DNA from: Phycicoccus sonneratiae
Lineage (GTDB): Bacteria; Actinomycetota; Actinomycetes; Actinomycetales; Dermatophilaceae
Assembly (NCBI RefSeq): GCF_016887965.1
Contig: NZ_JAFDVD010000009.1
Coordinates: 124,001-188,000, forward strand
Length of the DNA: 64,000 bases
Direction of reading: 5' to 3'
Shown here piece by piece: positions 35,038-45,910 of the stretch; within the stretch, counting starts at the first letter, position 1, and every line of letters begins with the position of its first letter. Under the pieces are notes generated by a model, which saw nothing but the letters and a program-made list of their open reading frames with translations, did not search any database and was not told where the DNA came from. A program made the position numbers and the translations under genes.

Positions 35038-36006
35038 TCAGACGGTGAAGACGACCTTGCCCTCGACCCGGCCGTCGACCATCTTCGCGAACCCGTCGCG
35101 CGCCTCGGCCAGCGGCCTCGTCGAGTCGACGAGGGGCTCGATGCCGCGGTCGACGACGAACCGGGCGAGCCGCTCGAGCTCGTCGCGGCTGCCCATCGTC
35201 GACCCGACGACACGCAGCTGCTTGAAGAAGATCTTCGTCAGCTCGGCCTTGGCCGGAGCGTCACCGGACGTGGCGCCGGAGATGACCACCGTGCCGCCGG
35301 GGCGCAGGCTGTTGATGCTGTGCGACCAGGTGGCGGCGCCCACCGTCTCGAGGACGGCGTCGACCCGCTCGGGCAGCCGCTCGCCGGAGGCGAAGGCGCG
35401 GTCGGCGCCGAGGGCCACGGCCGCCTCGCCCTTGGCCGCGTCGCGGCTGGTCACCCACATCCGCAGGCCCGCGGCCGAGCCGAGCTGGACCGCCGCGGTG
35501 GCGACGCCGCCCGCCGCACCCTGGACGAGCACGGTGGCCCCGGGCTGGACGTCGGCGTTCGTGAAGAGCATGCGGTAGGCGGTGAGCCACGCCGTCGGCA
35601 GGCAGGCGGCGTGCTCCCACGACAGGCCGGCGGGCTTGGGGACGAGGTTGTGCCGCGGGACCGCGACGACCTCGGCGAGGGTCCCGTCGTGAACCTCGGA
35701 GAGCAGGCTGCGGCGCGGGTCGAGGGTCTCGTCCCCGGTCCAGCCGGGCGAGGCGACGACCGCGTGGACGAGCACCTCGTCGCCGTCCTCGCTGACCCCG
35801 GCGCCGTCGCAGCCGAGGACCATCGGCAGCCGGTCGGCGGGCAGGCCGACCCCGCGCAGCGACCAGACGTCGTGGTGGTTGAGCGCGGCGGTGCGCAGGC
35901 GGACCGTGGTCCAGCCCTCCGGCACCTGCGGGTCGGGGTGCTCCCCGACGTCGAGACCGCTCAGCGGGTCGTCGGCGGACTGGGACTTCGCGGAGACGGC
36001 GAGCAT
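35038..36006 (-). CDS. Zinc-independent MDR-family oxidoreductase (quinone reductase-like)
   Basis: A 322-residue medium-chain dehydrogenase/reductase. It has the GroES-like N-terminal domain with ALNHHDVWSLRG, a substrate-side CDGAGVSEDGDEVLVH segment and the NADPH-binding VLVQGAAGGVATAAVQLGSAAGL motif near residue 165. The four structural-zinc cysteines are absent, so it fits the quinone oxidoreductase/enoyl reductase branch in spite of the common name zinc-binding dehydrogenase. The -10-like TAGGGT lies 7 nt before the ATG. Its TAG is also the stop codon of the methyltransferase gene upstream. The substrate is unknown. Confidence 0.88.
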   Translation of the reverse strand: MLAVSAKSQSADDPLSGLDVGEHPDPQVPEGWTTVRLRTAALNHHDVWSLRGVGLPADRLPMVLGCDGAGVSEDGDEVLVHAVVASPGWTGDETLDPRRSLLSEVHDGTLAEVVAVPRHNLVPKPAGLSWEHAACLPTAWLTAYRMLFTNADVQPGATVLVQGAAGGVATAAVQLGSAAGLRMWVTSRDAAKGEAAVALGADRAFASGERLPERVDAVLETVGAATWSHSINSLRPGGTVVISGATSGDAPAKAELTKIFFKQLRVVGSTMGSRDELERLARFVVDRGIEPLVDSTRPLAEARDGFAKMVDGRVEGKVVFTV

Positions 36007-36013
36007 GCCTCCG

Positions 36014-36019
36014 ACCCTA
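36014..36019 (-). promoter_or_regulatory. Predicted -10 of the MDR gene, overlapping an upstream stop codon
   Basis: TAGGGT, 7 nt before the ATG at 36006. Its TAG is the stop of the methyltransferase gene. A GGAGG also lies close to the ATG, so the message need not be leaderless. Confidence 0.4.
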
Positions 36020-36685
36020 CGTGCTCGCCCCGCGGCGGGCGACGACGACGAACTGGTAGGTGAGCAGGTCGCGCAGGCCCGGCACCCACCCGACGAGCAG
36101 GGCGCCCTTGTTGAGGGCCACGGGCGCGTCGACGAAGCGCTGCGAGCGCTTCCACGAGACCGGCCGGAGGGAGGCCCCCTCGAGCAGCTGCTCGATGTCC
36201 TTGCGGGCGAACCAGCGCAGGTGGGTGGAGTCGTGCAGCCCTCGGTCGCGGCGCGGCCAGGTGCGGCGGAGGAAGACCGTGGTGAACGTCGCGAGGTGGC
36301 CGACGTTCGGGAGGCTGATGACCACCTCGCCGTCCGGCGTCAGGTGCTCGGTGAAGGCCTCGAGGACGCCCCACGGGTCCTGGAGGTGCTCGAGGACGTC
36401 GGCGAAGACCATGCAGTCGTACGGGCCCTCGAGCTGCCCGGTGATGTCCTCGAGCTGGTTGAGGTCGCCGGTGATCACCCGGTCGAGGCGGCCACGGGCC
36501 TCGGTGGCGAGGGCCTCGTCGTACTCCACGCCGGTGACCCGGGCGCCCTGGCGCTGCTTGACGGCGTCGCCGAGGGTGCCGTTGGCGCACCCGACGTCCA
36601 GCACCTCGCGGCGGTCGGAGCCGATCCGCCGGAAGATCTCGGGGCGCAGGCCGGTGTAGGACGAGTACCGCGTGAAGGTCTTCAT
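36017..36685 (-). CDS. Class I SAM-dependent methyltransferase
   Basis: A 222-residue methyltransferase of the Methyltransf_23 type. Seen are the SAM-binding motif EVLDVGCANGTLGDAVKQ near residue 38, the acidic VEYDEALA strand end, FADVLEHLQDPWGVL (motif IV region) and ISLPNVGHLATF. Enzymes with this pattern often lie in surface-glycan clusters and methylate sugars or glycolipids. Here it sits beside rfbD-rfbB, which suggests but does not prove such a role. The ATG at 36685 has a CAGACT hexamer 7 nt upstream and no ribosome site. Confidence 0.85.
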   Translation of the reverse strand: MKTFTRYSSYTGLRPEIFRRIGSDRREVLDVGCANGTLGDAVKQRQGARVTGVEYDEALATEARGRLDRVITGDLNQLEDITGQLEGPYDCMVFADVLEHLQDPWGVLEAFTEHLTPDGEVVISLPNVGHLATFTTVFLRRTWPRRDRGLHDSTHLRWFARKDIEQLLEGASLRPVSWKRSQRFVDAPVALNKGALLVGWVPGLRDLLTYQFVVVARRGAST

Positions 36686-36692
36686 GGGCCCG

Positions 36693-36698
36693 AGTCTG
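36693..36698 (-). promoter_or_regulatory. Possible -10 of leaderless methyltransferase gene
   Basis: CAGACT, 7 nt before the ATG at 36685. It fits the consensus at A2 and T6 only. Confidence 0.3.
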
Positions 36699-36759
36699 CC
36701 GTACGCCACGCGGCCGCCGGACGCTGCGGGGGCCCGATCCGCGCCGCGGCCTCGATCGG

Positions 36760-37610
36760 CTACGTCCCGAGCACCGTGGGGGCCGCGCGGCGCAGCGCGT
36801 CCCGCCAGTGCGGCAGCGGCTCGAGGCCGGCGGCCGCCCACATCTCGTGGCCGAGGACGCTGTAGGCCGGCCGCGGGGCCGGCGCCGGGTAGGCGTCGGA
36901 GGTGATGGGGGCGACCCGCGCGGGGTCCTGCCCGAGCTCCTCGAGCACGGCCTGCGCGAGGCCGTGCCACGAGGTCTCGCCGGCGTTCGTGCCGTGCCAG
37001 ATGCCGTACGGCGCCCCGGCCTCGACGATGCGGGCGACGCCCTCGGCCAGGTCGACGGTCCACGTCGGCTGTCCCACCTGGTCGGCGACGAACCCGAAGG
37101 TCTCGCGCTCCCCGGCGAGCCGGGCGACGGTGGCCGGGATGTTCTTGCCGTGGGCGCCGTACAGCCAAGCGGTGCGCACGACCCAGGCGCGCGGGCACTC
37201 GGCCCGCACGGCCCACTCCCCCGCCGCCTTGGTGCGTCCGTAGGCCGAGGCCGGGGCGACCGGCGAGTCGGCGGGCCACGGGGTCGAGCCCTCGCCGGCC
37301 ACGACGTAGTCGGTGGAGATCTGCACGAGCGAGCCGTCGCCCGCGGCGACCGCACGGGCGAGGTTGGCGGCCCCGACGGCGTTGACCGCGAAGGCCCGGG
37401 CCTCGTCGGTCTCCGCGGCGTCGACCGCGGTGTAGGCGGCGCAGTTGACGACGACGTCCGCCCCGGCGACCACGGACGCGCAGGACGCGGGGTCGAGGAT
37501 GTCGACGGCCGGGAGGTCGACGCCCTCGACCTCGTGACCGCGCCCGCGCAGCACCTCGACGAGGTCGGTGCCGAGCATGCCGGCGGCGCCGACGACGAGC
37601 CAGCGCGCCA

Positions 37611-37611
<1 letters not shown>
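36760..37611 (-). CDS. rfbD: dTDP-4-dehydrorhamnose reductase
   Basis: RfbD carries out the last step to dTDP-L-rhamnose, reducing the 4-keto sugar with NADPH. The 283-residue SDR protein has the nucleotide-binding VVGAAGMLGTDLV motif, STDYVVAGEGSTPW, the catalytic Tyr and Lys in YGRTKAAGEWAVR and the GQPTWTVDLAEGV block. ATG 37611 shares one base with the rfbB stop (TGATG). The rhamnose could serve the cell-wall linker or a surface glycan. Confidence 0.95.
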
Positions 37612-39548
<1,937 letters not shown>

Positions 39549-39549
<1 letters not shown>

Positions 39550-40157
39550 TGGAGATCCGTCCGCTCCCCATCGCGGGGGCCTTCGTCGTCACGCCGCGCC
39601 AGTTCCCCGACGACCGCGGCGTCTTCCTCGAGTCCTTCCGCGGCGACCGGCTCGCCGAGCAGCTCGGGCACCGGCCGGACATCGTGCAGACCAACGTGTC
39701 GGTGTCCTCGCGCGGCACCGTGCGCGGCATCCACTTCGCCGACGTCCCCCCGGGCCAGGGCAAGTACGTCACCGCGCTCACCGGTGCGCTCGTCGACTAC
39801 GTCGTCGACATCCGCGTCGGCTCCCCGACCTTCGGGCAGTGGGAGGCCGTGGTCCTCGACACCGTCGACCGCCGCGCCGTCTGGCTCTCCGAGGGCCTCG
39901 GCCACGCGTTCTGCGCCCTCGAGGACGGCACGACGGCGATGTACCTCTGCTCGGCGGCCTACAACCCCACGGGCGAGCACGGCATCCACCCGCTCGACAC
40001 CGGCGTCGGCCTCGAGCTGCCGGCGGGCGTCGAGCCGCTGCTGTCACCCAAGGACGCCGCCGCCCCGAGCCTGGCCGACGCCGAGGCCCAGGGCCTGCTG
40101 CCCACGTGGGAGGCGTGCCGCGCGTACGCCGAGGAGCTCGCTCAGCGCGGGAACTGA
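39549..40157 (+). CDS. rfbC: dTDP-4-dehydrorhamnose 3,5-epimerase
   Basis: RfbC inverts C3 and C5 of dTDP-4-keto-6-deoxyglucose before the RfbD reduction. The 202-residue cupin has FPDDRGVFLESFRGD, the catalytic His in GTVRGIHFADVPPGQGKYV, VVDIRVGSPTFGQWE and GHAFCALEDGTTAMYLCSAAYNP. It is coupled to rfbA by a TGATG overlap. Its last 16 bp overlap the 3' end of the convergent tyrosine phosphatase gene, so there is no room for a terminator. Confidence 0.95.
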
Positions 40158-40753
40158 GCCTCCCAGCGCACGAGCGCGCGCACGGCCGAGTCGAGCTGGC
40201 CGGCCATCCGGGCGAACGACGCGGCGCCCCGGCCGTAGGGGTCCTCGACGTCGGTGACCCGTTCAGGGAGGGCACGCAGGGCGCCGAGCACCTCGGGCAG
40301 CGCGCGCCACCGGCCGCGGACCTCCTTGGCCCCGACGTCGGCGAGCAGCTCGGGCCACGCGTACTGCTCGCCCACCTCGCGCAGCGCCGCGGCGAGGTCG
40401 ACGAGGCCGACCGTCCGCCGCACGACGCCGGGCGCCTCCTCGAGCACCTCGTGGCGGTGCCGCGCGGACATCACGAGGACGAGCGACTGCTCGGCGAGCA
40501 GGCCCGGGGTGACGAGCCGTGCCGGCTCCGCGGGCACCGGCACCTCCTTGGCCTCGAGCAGCTCGCGCGAGCCGGGGTCGACCGGCCGGCCGACGAGGGC
40601 GTGCGTGCCCGCGCTCGAGACCTCGAAGGCGCCCGGCCGGGCCCAGCCCAGGCCCTGCGCGAGCAGGGCTGCGGCGTAGGGCGACCGGCAGACGTTGCCC
40701 GTGCAGACGGTGAGGAGGCGGACGGGCTCGCTCGGGGCGGGGCTGACGGTCAT
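40142..40753 (-). CDS. Low-molecular-weight protein tyrosine phosphatase
   Basis: A 203-residue phosphatase with the P loop CTGNVCRSPYAAALLA (catalytic Cys17, Arg23) and the general-acid loop VEDPYGRG near residue 182. It is longer than the usual 150-160 residues because of an insertion in the middle. In capsule and exopolysaccharide systems such enzymes reverse tyrosine phosphorylation of polymerisation kinases. It lies next to the rhamnose genes, but no tyrosine kinase gene is in the window. A TAGGCT hexamer lies 10 nt before the ATG. The gene overlaps rfbC tail to tail by 16 bp. Confidence 0.9.
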   Translation of the reverse strand: MTVSPAPSEPVRLLTVCTGNVCRSPYAAALLAQGLGWARPGAFEVSSAGTHALVGRPVDPGSRELLEAKEVPVPAEPARLVTPGLLAEQSLVLVMSARHRHEVLEEAPGVVRRTVGLVDLAAALREVGEQYAWPELLADVGAKEVRGRWRALPEVLGALRALPERVTDVEDPYGRGAASFARMAGQLDSAVRALVRWEAQFPR

Positions 40754-40763
40754 GGCGTCCGCC

Positions 40764-40769
40764 AGCCTA
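40764..40769 (-). promoter_or_regulatory. Candidate -10 of phosphatase gene
   Basis: TAGGCT on the minus strand, 10 nt before the ATG at 40753, a little further than in the other leaderless cases. Confidence 0.4.
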
Positions 40770-40771
40770 GG

Positions 40772-41962
<1,191 letters not shown>

Positions 41963-42120
41963 GGGAGTCTCCTCGGGGGACGACGACGGCACGCCGGAGG
42001 CGGCGTGCGGGAGAGGGGGTGGTGCAGGCGGCCCGGGGAATGGGTGCGTCCCGGGTGGTCGCAGGGCGGGGGTGTCCGCCGGAAGGGCCCATCATGGCAC
42101 AGGCGACCACCCCTGCCGAG

Positions 42121-42137
42121 GGGTCACGGTGTGACCC
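42121..42137. promoter_or_regulatory. Palindrome upstream of amino-acid ABC operon
   Basis: Perfect inverted repeat GGGTCAC-GGT-GTGACCC (7-3-7), a likely dimeric regulator site about 140 bp before the substrate-binding protein gene. Its right arm begins the first of two direct repeats. Confidence 0.5.
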
Positions 42138-42197
42138 ACGTCGCGATGCAGGCCCGCCCCGGTCCGGGGATAGTTACCGAGGCGTGACGCACGTCGC
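42131..42197. promoter_or_regulatory. Direct repeat and GTNAC elements before amino-acid ABC operon
   Basis: GTGACCCACGTCGC at 42131-42144 recurs as GTGACGCACGTCGC at 42184-42197 (13 of 14 bases alike), 53 bp apart, close to five helical turns. GTTAC at 42173-42177, then 6 bp, then GTGAC at 42184-42188 resembles half of a GlnR-type box. The regulator is not known. Confidence 0.45.
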
Positions 42198-42276
42198 ACC
42201 CTCCGGTGGCAGGATCACCCCCACAACCTCTCGACCGGGCACCACACCGCGTCCGGCTCCGTGTGAAAGGACCAGC

Positions 42277-43197
42277 ATGTTCCGCACTCGCGCGATCGCC
42301 GTCGCGACGCTCGCCACGACCGCCCTCGCCCTCACCGCCTGCGGCTCCGACTCGCTCTCGGAGGGTGGCGGCTCCAGCACCACGCCGGCCGCCTCGTCCT
42401 CCTCGACCCCGAGCGTCGACGAGGCCCTGGTCGCCAAGCTGCCCGAGAAGGTCAAGAGCGCCGGGAAGATCGTCATCGGCACGGACGCCACGTACCAGCC
42501 GAACGAGTACCTCGACGCCGACGGCAAGACCGTCATCGGCATGGACGTCGAGCTGTTCGACGCGGTCGCCGCGAAGTTCGGCCTGAAGACCGAGTGGGTG
42601 CCCTCCGCCTTCGACTCGATCATCCTCGGCACGCAGAGCGGGAAGTACGACATCGGCATCTCGTCCTTCACCGTCAACGCCGAGCGCGAGCAGCAGGCGA
42701 CGATGGTCAGCTACTTCACCGCCGGCACGCAGTGGGTGACGAAGAAGGGCAACCCCAAGGGGATCGACCCCGAGGACGCCTGCGGCAAGAACGTCGCGGT
42801 CCAGAAGGGCACCGTGCAGGCCGACACCGACCTCCCGGCCCGCCAGGACAAGTGCAAGGCGGCCGGCAAGCCGGCGATCAACGTCCTCGTCGACGCCGAC
42901 CAGGGCAAGGTGACGACGATGGTCGTCTCCGGCAAGGCCGACGCCATGCTCGTCGACCTCCCGCCGGCCATCGCGGCGGTCGACTCCACCAACGGCCAGC
43001 TCGAGCTCCTCGGCGAGCAGTACGACTCGGCCCCCTACGGCTACGTCCTGCCCAAGGACCAGACCGACTTCGGCGCGGCGATCGTCGAGGCGCTCAAGCA
43101 GCTCGAGGCCGACGGCACCTACCAGCAGATCCTCGCCAAGTGGAAGACCGAGGGCGGCGCGATCTCCGACTTCGCCGTGAACCCGTCGGTCTCCTGA
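42277..43197 (+). CDS. Polar amino-acid ABC importer, substrate-binding lipoprotein
   Basis: A 306-residue extracytoplasmic binding protein. A signal peptide ends in the lipobox LTAC (Cys near residue 21), followed by a Ser/Thr/Ala-rich tether, so it is anchored outside the membrane. The mature domain is the SBP family 3 type: KIVIGTDATYQPNEYLDADGKTVIGMDVELFDAVAAKFG, IGISSFTVNAEREQ and GYVLPKDQTDFG. The ligand is probably a polar amino acid such as glutamate, glutamine or a basic amino acid. The ATG at 42277 follows AAAGGA. It is the first gene of an operon with its permease and ATPase. Confidence 0.95.
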   Translation: MFRTRAIAVATLATTALALTACGSDSLSEGGGSSTTPAASSSSTPSVDEALVAKLPEKVKSAGKIVIGTDATYQPNEYLDADGKTVIGMDVELFDAVAAKFGLKTEWVPSAFDSIILGTQSGKYDIGISSFTVNAEREQQATMVSYFTAGTQWVTKKGNPKGIDPEDACGKNVAVQKGTVQADTDLPARQDKCKAAGKPAINVLVDADQGKVTTMVVSGKADAMLVDLPPAIAAVDSTNGQLELLGEQYDSAPYGYVLPKDQTDFGAAIVEALKQLEADGTYQQILAKWKTEGGAISDFAVNPSVS

Positions 43198-43201
43198 CCC
43201 G

Positions 43202-44149
43202 ATGTCGACGGTGAGCGGGGACCGGCCGGGCCCGATCAAGGCCCGGCCGGTCCGGCACCCCTGGCGCTGGGTGGCCATCGCCGTCATCGCGGTCCTCGTC
43301 GCGATGATGGTCAGCTCGTTCGTGACCAACGAGAAGTGGGACTTCCCGTTCGCGTTCGAGATCATGCAGCAGACGCCGGTCATCCAGGGCCTGTGGGCGG
43401 GCACCGTCCTCGGCACCGTCGGCTCCATGGTCCTCGGTGTGGGCCTGGGCATCGTCCTGGCCGTGATGCGGCTGTCGGACAACCCGGTCCTGCGGGGCGT
43501 CGCGTTCGTCTACACGTGGTTCTTCCGGGCCATCCCCCGCTACGTGCTCCTCGCGCTCATCGGCGTCGGGGTCGGCTTCCTCTACTCGCAGATCTCCTTC
43601 GGCCTGCCGTTCGGTGAGCAGCTCGCGGGCGCCATCGGCATCGACACGACCACCTTCACCTTCTTCACCCTCGACTGGAACGCGTTCTCCAGCACGATCT
43701 GGGCCGGCATCCTCGGCCTGGGGCTCTCCGAGGCCGCGTACATGGCCGAGATCGCCCGCGCCGGCATCCTCTCGGTCGACCGCGGCCAGACCGAGGCCGC
43801 GCAGGCGCTCGGCATGCCGCCGGGTCGCACCATGCGCCGGATCGTCCTGCCCCAGGCGATGCGGGTCATCGTCCCGCCGACCGGCAACGAGACGATCGCG
43901 ATGGTCAAGGACACCTCGCTGCTCATCGCCATCCCGATCATCAACGAGCTGTTCTTCCAGGCGTACAACTTCGGGCAGCGCGGCTTCAAGATCCTCCCCG
44001 GCATGGTCGCGGCGACCCTCTGGTACCTCGTCGTCTGCTCGATCCTCATGGTCGGGCAGTACTACCTGGAGCGGTACTTCGGCCGGGGCTTCGGGGCCGT
44101 GCCGAAGAAGGCCAAGCAGGAGCTGACCAAGATCGGGGCCGACCACTGA
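43202..44149 (+). CDS. Polar amino-acid ABC importer permease
   Basis: A 315-residue inner membrane permease of the His/Glu/Gln/Arg family. The coupling loop [50 protein letters not shown] contains the EAA motif that meets the ATPase. There are about five or six membrane helices, with the first at residues 24-42. No second permease gene is present, so it likely forms a homodimer. It starts 4 nt after the binding-protein stop and shares one base with the ATPase gene (TGATG). Confidence 0.95.
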   Translation: MSTVSGDRPGPIKARPVRHPWRWVAIAVIAVLVAMMVSSFVTNEKWDFPFAFEIMQQTPVIQGLWAGTVLGTVGSMVLGVGLGIVLAVMRLSDNPVLRGVAFVYTWFFRAIPRYVLLALIGVGVGFLYSQISFGLPFGEQLAGAIGIDTTTFTFFTLDWNAFSSTIWAGILGLGLSEAAYMAEIARAGILSVDRGQTEAAQALGMPPGRTMRRIVLPQAMRVIVPPTGNETIAMVKDTSLLIAIPIINELFFQAYNFGQRGFKILPGMVAATLWYLVVCSILMVGQYYLERYFGRGFGAVPKKAKQELTKIGADH

Positions 44150-45042
44150 TGACCGCCAGCACCTCCGACGCGCCGCTCGTCCACGCCGTCAACGTCTCGA
44201 AGTCCTTCCACGGCAACGAGGTCCTCAAGGGCATCGACATGGACGTCGCCACCGGCGAGGTCGTCGTCCTCCTCGGCCCGTCGGGCTCCGGGAAGACGAC
44301 CTTCCTGCGCTGCATCAACCAGCTCGAGACGATCGACGGCGGCCGGATCTGGGTCGACGGCGACCTCATGGGCTACGACGACCGCGGCGGCACGCTCCAC
44401 CGGCTCACCGACAAGCGCATCGCCGCCCAGCGCCGCGACATCGGGATGTGCTTCCAGCGCTTCAACCTCTTCCCGCACAAGACGGTCCTCGAGAACGTCG
44501 TCGAGGCGCCGGTGCAGGTCAAGGGGATGAAGCGCAAGGCGGCCGAGGCCCGCGCCATGGAGCTGCTCCAGCAGGTGGGGCTCGGTGACAAGCCGTCGGC
44601 CTACCCCGCCCAGCTCTCCGGCGGCCAGCAGCAGCGCGTCGCCATCGCCCGGGCCCTCGCGATGGACCCCAAGCTCATGCTCTTCGACGAGCCGACCTCG
44701 GCCCTCGACCCCGAGCTCGTCGGCGAGGTCCTCAAGGTCATGCGCGACCTCGCGACGCGGGGCATGACGATGATCGTCGTCACCCACGAGATGGGCTTCG
44801 CCCGCGAGGTCGCCGACCGGGTCGTCTTCATGGACGCCGGCGTCGTCGTCGAGGAGGGGCCGCCGAGCGAGGTCATCGGCAACCCGAAGCACCACCGCAC
44901 GCGCGCCTTCCTCTCCCGGATGCGCCAGGAGGAGCAGGCCCACGCCGAGGCGGTCGTCGCGTCGGTGACGGGGAACACCGAGGCCCTCGCGGACGCCCCG
45001 GGCGACGGCGGGGACGACGGCGCGCGCGACACCGCCGGGTGA
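44149..45042 (+). CDS. Polar amino-acid ABC importer ATP-binding protein
   Basis: A 297-residue ATPase with Walker [14 protein letters not shown] near residue 43, Q loop FQRFNLFPH, signature [15 protein letters not shown], Walker [14 protein letters not shown] and H loop [13 protein letters not shown]-terminal acidic and Ala-rich tail of about 35 residues extends past the usual end. The stop overlaps the start of the sodX gene by GTGA, joining this importer to the nickel superoxide dismutase genes. Confidence 0.95.
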   Translation: MTASTSDAPLVHAVNVSKSFHGNEVLKGIDMDVATGEVVVLLGPSGSGKTTFLRCINQLETIDGGRIWVDGDLMGYDDRGGTLHRLTDKRIAAQRRDIGMCFQRFNLFPHKTVLENVVEAPVQVKGMKRKAAEARAMELLQQVGLGDKPSAYPAQLSGGQQQRVAIARALAMDPKLMLFDEPTSALDPELVGEVLKVMRDLATRGMTMIVVTHEMGFAREVADRVVFMDAGVVVEEGPPSEVIGNPKHHRTRAFLSRMRQEEQAHAEAVVASVTGNTEALADAPGDGGDDGARDTAG

Positions 45043-45365
45043 GGGTGCCGCTGCCGGCGCTGGTCCGCGTGCGCGGCCGGTCGATGCTGCCGACCTACCG
45101 GGACGGCGACGTCCTCCTCGTGGTGCGCGGTGTGCGTCCCCGGCCCGGCCGGGCCCACGTCGTCCGGCTCCCTCCGGACGCCGCCGGCCGGCCGCGACCG
45201 CTGTCGGTCAAGCGCGTCACGGGCCGCGACCCGGACGACCCCGAGCGCTGGTGGGTCGACTCCGACAACGCCGCCGAGGGGGCCACCTCCTTCGACGTCG
45301 GCTCGCTCGCGGACGAGGACATCGTCGCGGTGGTCGCGCGGTTGGTGAGGAGAGCGCTGGGGTAG
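45039..45365 (+). CDS. sodX: Nickel superoxide dismutase maturation peptidase (S26 family)
   Basis: A 108-residue S26 signal-peptidase-like protease. The catalytic Ser15 lies in RGRSMLPTY and Lys58 in SVKRVTG, and the short form without membrane helices is typical of SodX. It removes the leader of the SodN precursor so that the new N-terminal His can bind nickel. It lies 44 nt before sodN. The GTG start overlaps the ABC ATPase stop by 4 nt, so it is transcribed with the importer, and a separate promoter was not seen. Confidence 0.9.
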   Translation: MRVPLPALVRVRGRSMLPTYRDGDVLLVVRGVRPRPGRAHVVRLPPDAAGRPRPLSVKRVTGRDPDDPERWWVDSDNAAEGATSFDVGSLADEDIVAVVARLVRRALG

Positions 45366-45409
45366 GTTGAGGAGACCCGCAGAACCCCGCACCCCCCGAG
45401 GAGTGGCAC

Positions 45410-45805
45410 ATGCTGTCCCTGTTCCGCATCACCGACGTCGCGGCCCACTGCGACCTCCCGTGCGGCGTCTACGACCCCGCCCAGGCCCGTATCGAGGCCG
45501 AGTCGGTCAAGGCGATCATCGCCAAGGTCGCGGACAACGACGACCCCGACTTCCGCGTCCGCGCGACGATCATCAAGGAGCAGCGCTCCGAGCTCGTCAA
45601 GCACCACCTCTGGGTGCTGTGGACCGACTACTTCAAGCCCCCGCACTTCGAGAAGTTCCCGCAGCTGCACCAGCTCGTCAACGAGGCGACCAAGTTGGCC
45701 GGGGCCTCCGGCACCAAGGGCGAGTTCGACGCCGCGAAGGCCGACGAGCTCCTCGCGAAGATCGACGAGATCGACGCGATCTTCAAGGAGACCAAGAAGG
45801 GCTGA
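45410..45805 (+). CDS. sodN: Nickel superoxide dismutase precursor
   Basis: SodN turns superoxide into oxygen and hydrogen peroxide with a nickel centre. The 131-residue precursor has a 12-residue leader (MLSLFRITDVAA) followed by the nickel hook HCDLPCGVYD. After cleavage His1, Cys2 and Cys6 bind the metal. The rest is the usual four-helix bundle. ATG 45410 follows CGAGGAG. Its protease gene sodX lies directly upstream and a strong terminator follows 16 nt after the stop. In Streptomyces sodN responds to nickel through Nur. No Nur site was identified here. Confidence 0.97.
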   Translation: MLSLFRITDVAAHCDLPCGVYDPAQARIEAESVKAIIAKVADNDDPDFRVRATIIKEQRSELVKHHLWVLWTDYFKPPHFEKFPQLHQLVNEATKLAGASGTKGEFDAAKADELLAKIDEIDAIFKETKKG

Positions 45806-45820
45806 GCCACACCGCTCTTC

Positions 45821-45860
45821 GCCGACGGCGGGTGTCCCTCACGGGGCACCCGCCGTCGGC
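45821..45860 (+). terminator. Terminator after sodN
   Basis: Arms GCCGACGGCGGGTG and CACCCGCCGTCGGC pair perfectly over 14 bp. An inner CCC/GGG pairing lengthens the stem around a 4-nt loop. It also lies near the convergent HNH gene. Confidence 0.85.
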
Positions 45861-45910
45861 GTGCGGCGGGTGCCCGGTCGGTGGCTCGCGCGCGTCAGGG
45901 CACGGAGCCG

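Larger units (their letters stand above)
41963..42276. other. Non-coding gap between malic enzyme and the amino-acid ABC operon
   Basis: This 314-bp divergent region holds no open frame that I can support. Towards the ABC side it carries a palindrome, a near-perfect direct repeat and spaced GTNAC elements, listed separately. Near the malic enzyme side a GCACGCC/GGCGTGC inverted repeat lies at about 41990-42010. Confidence 0.7.
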
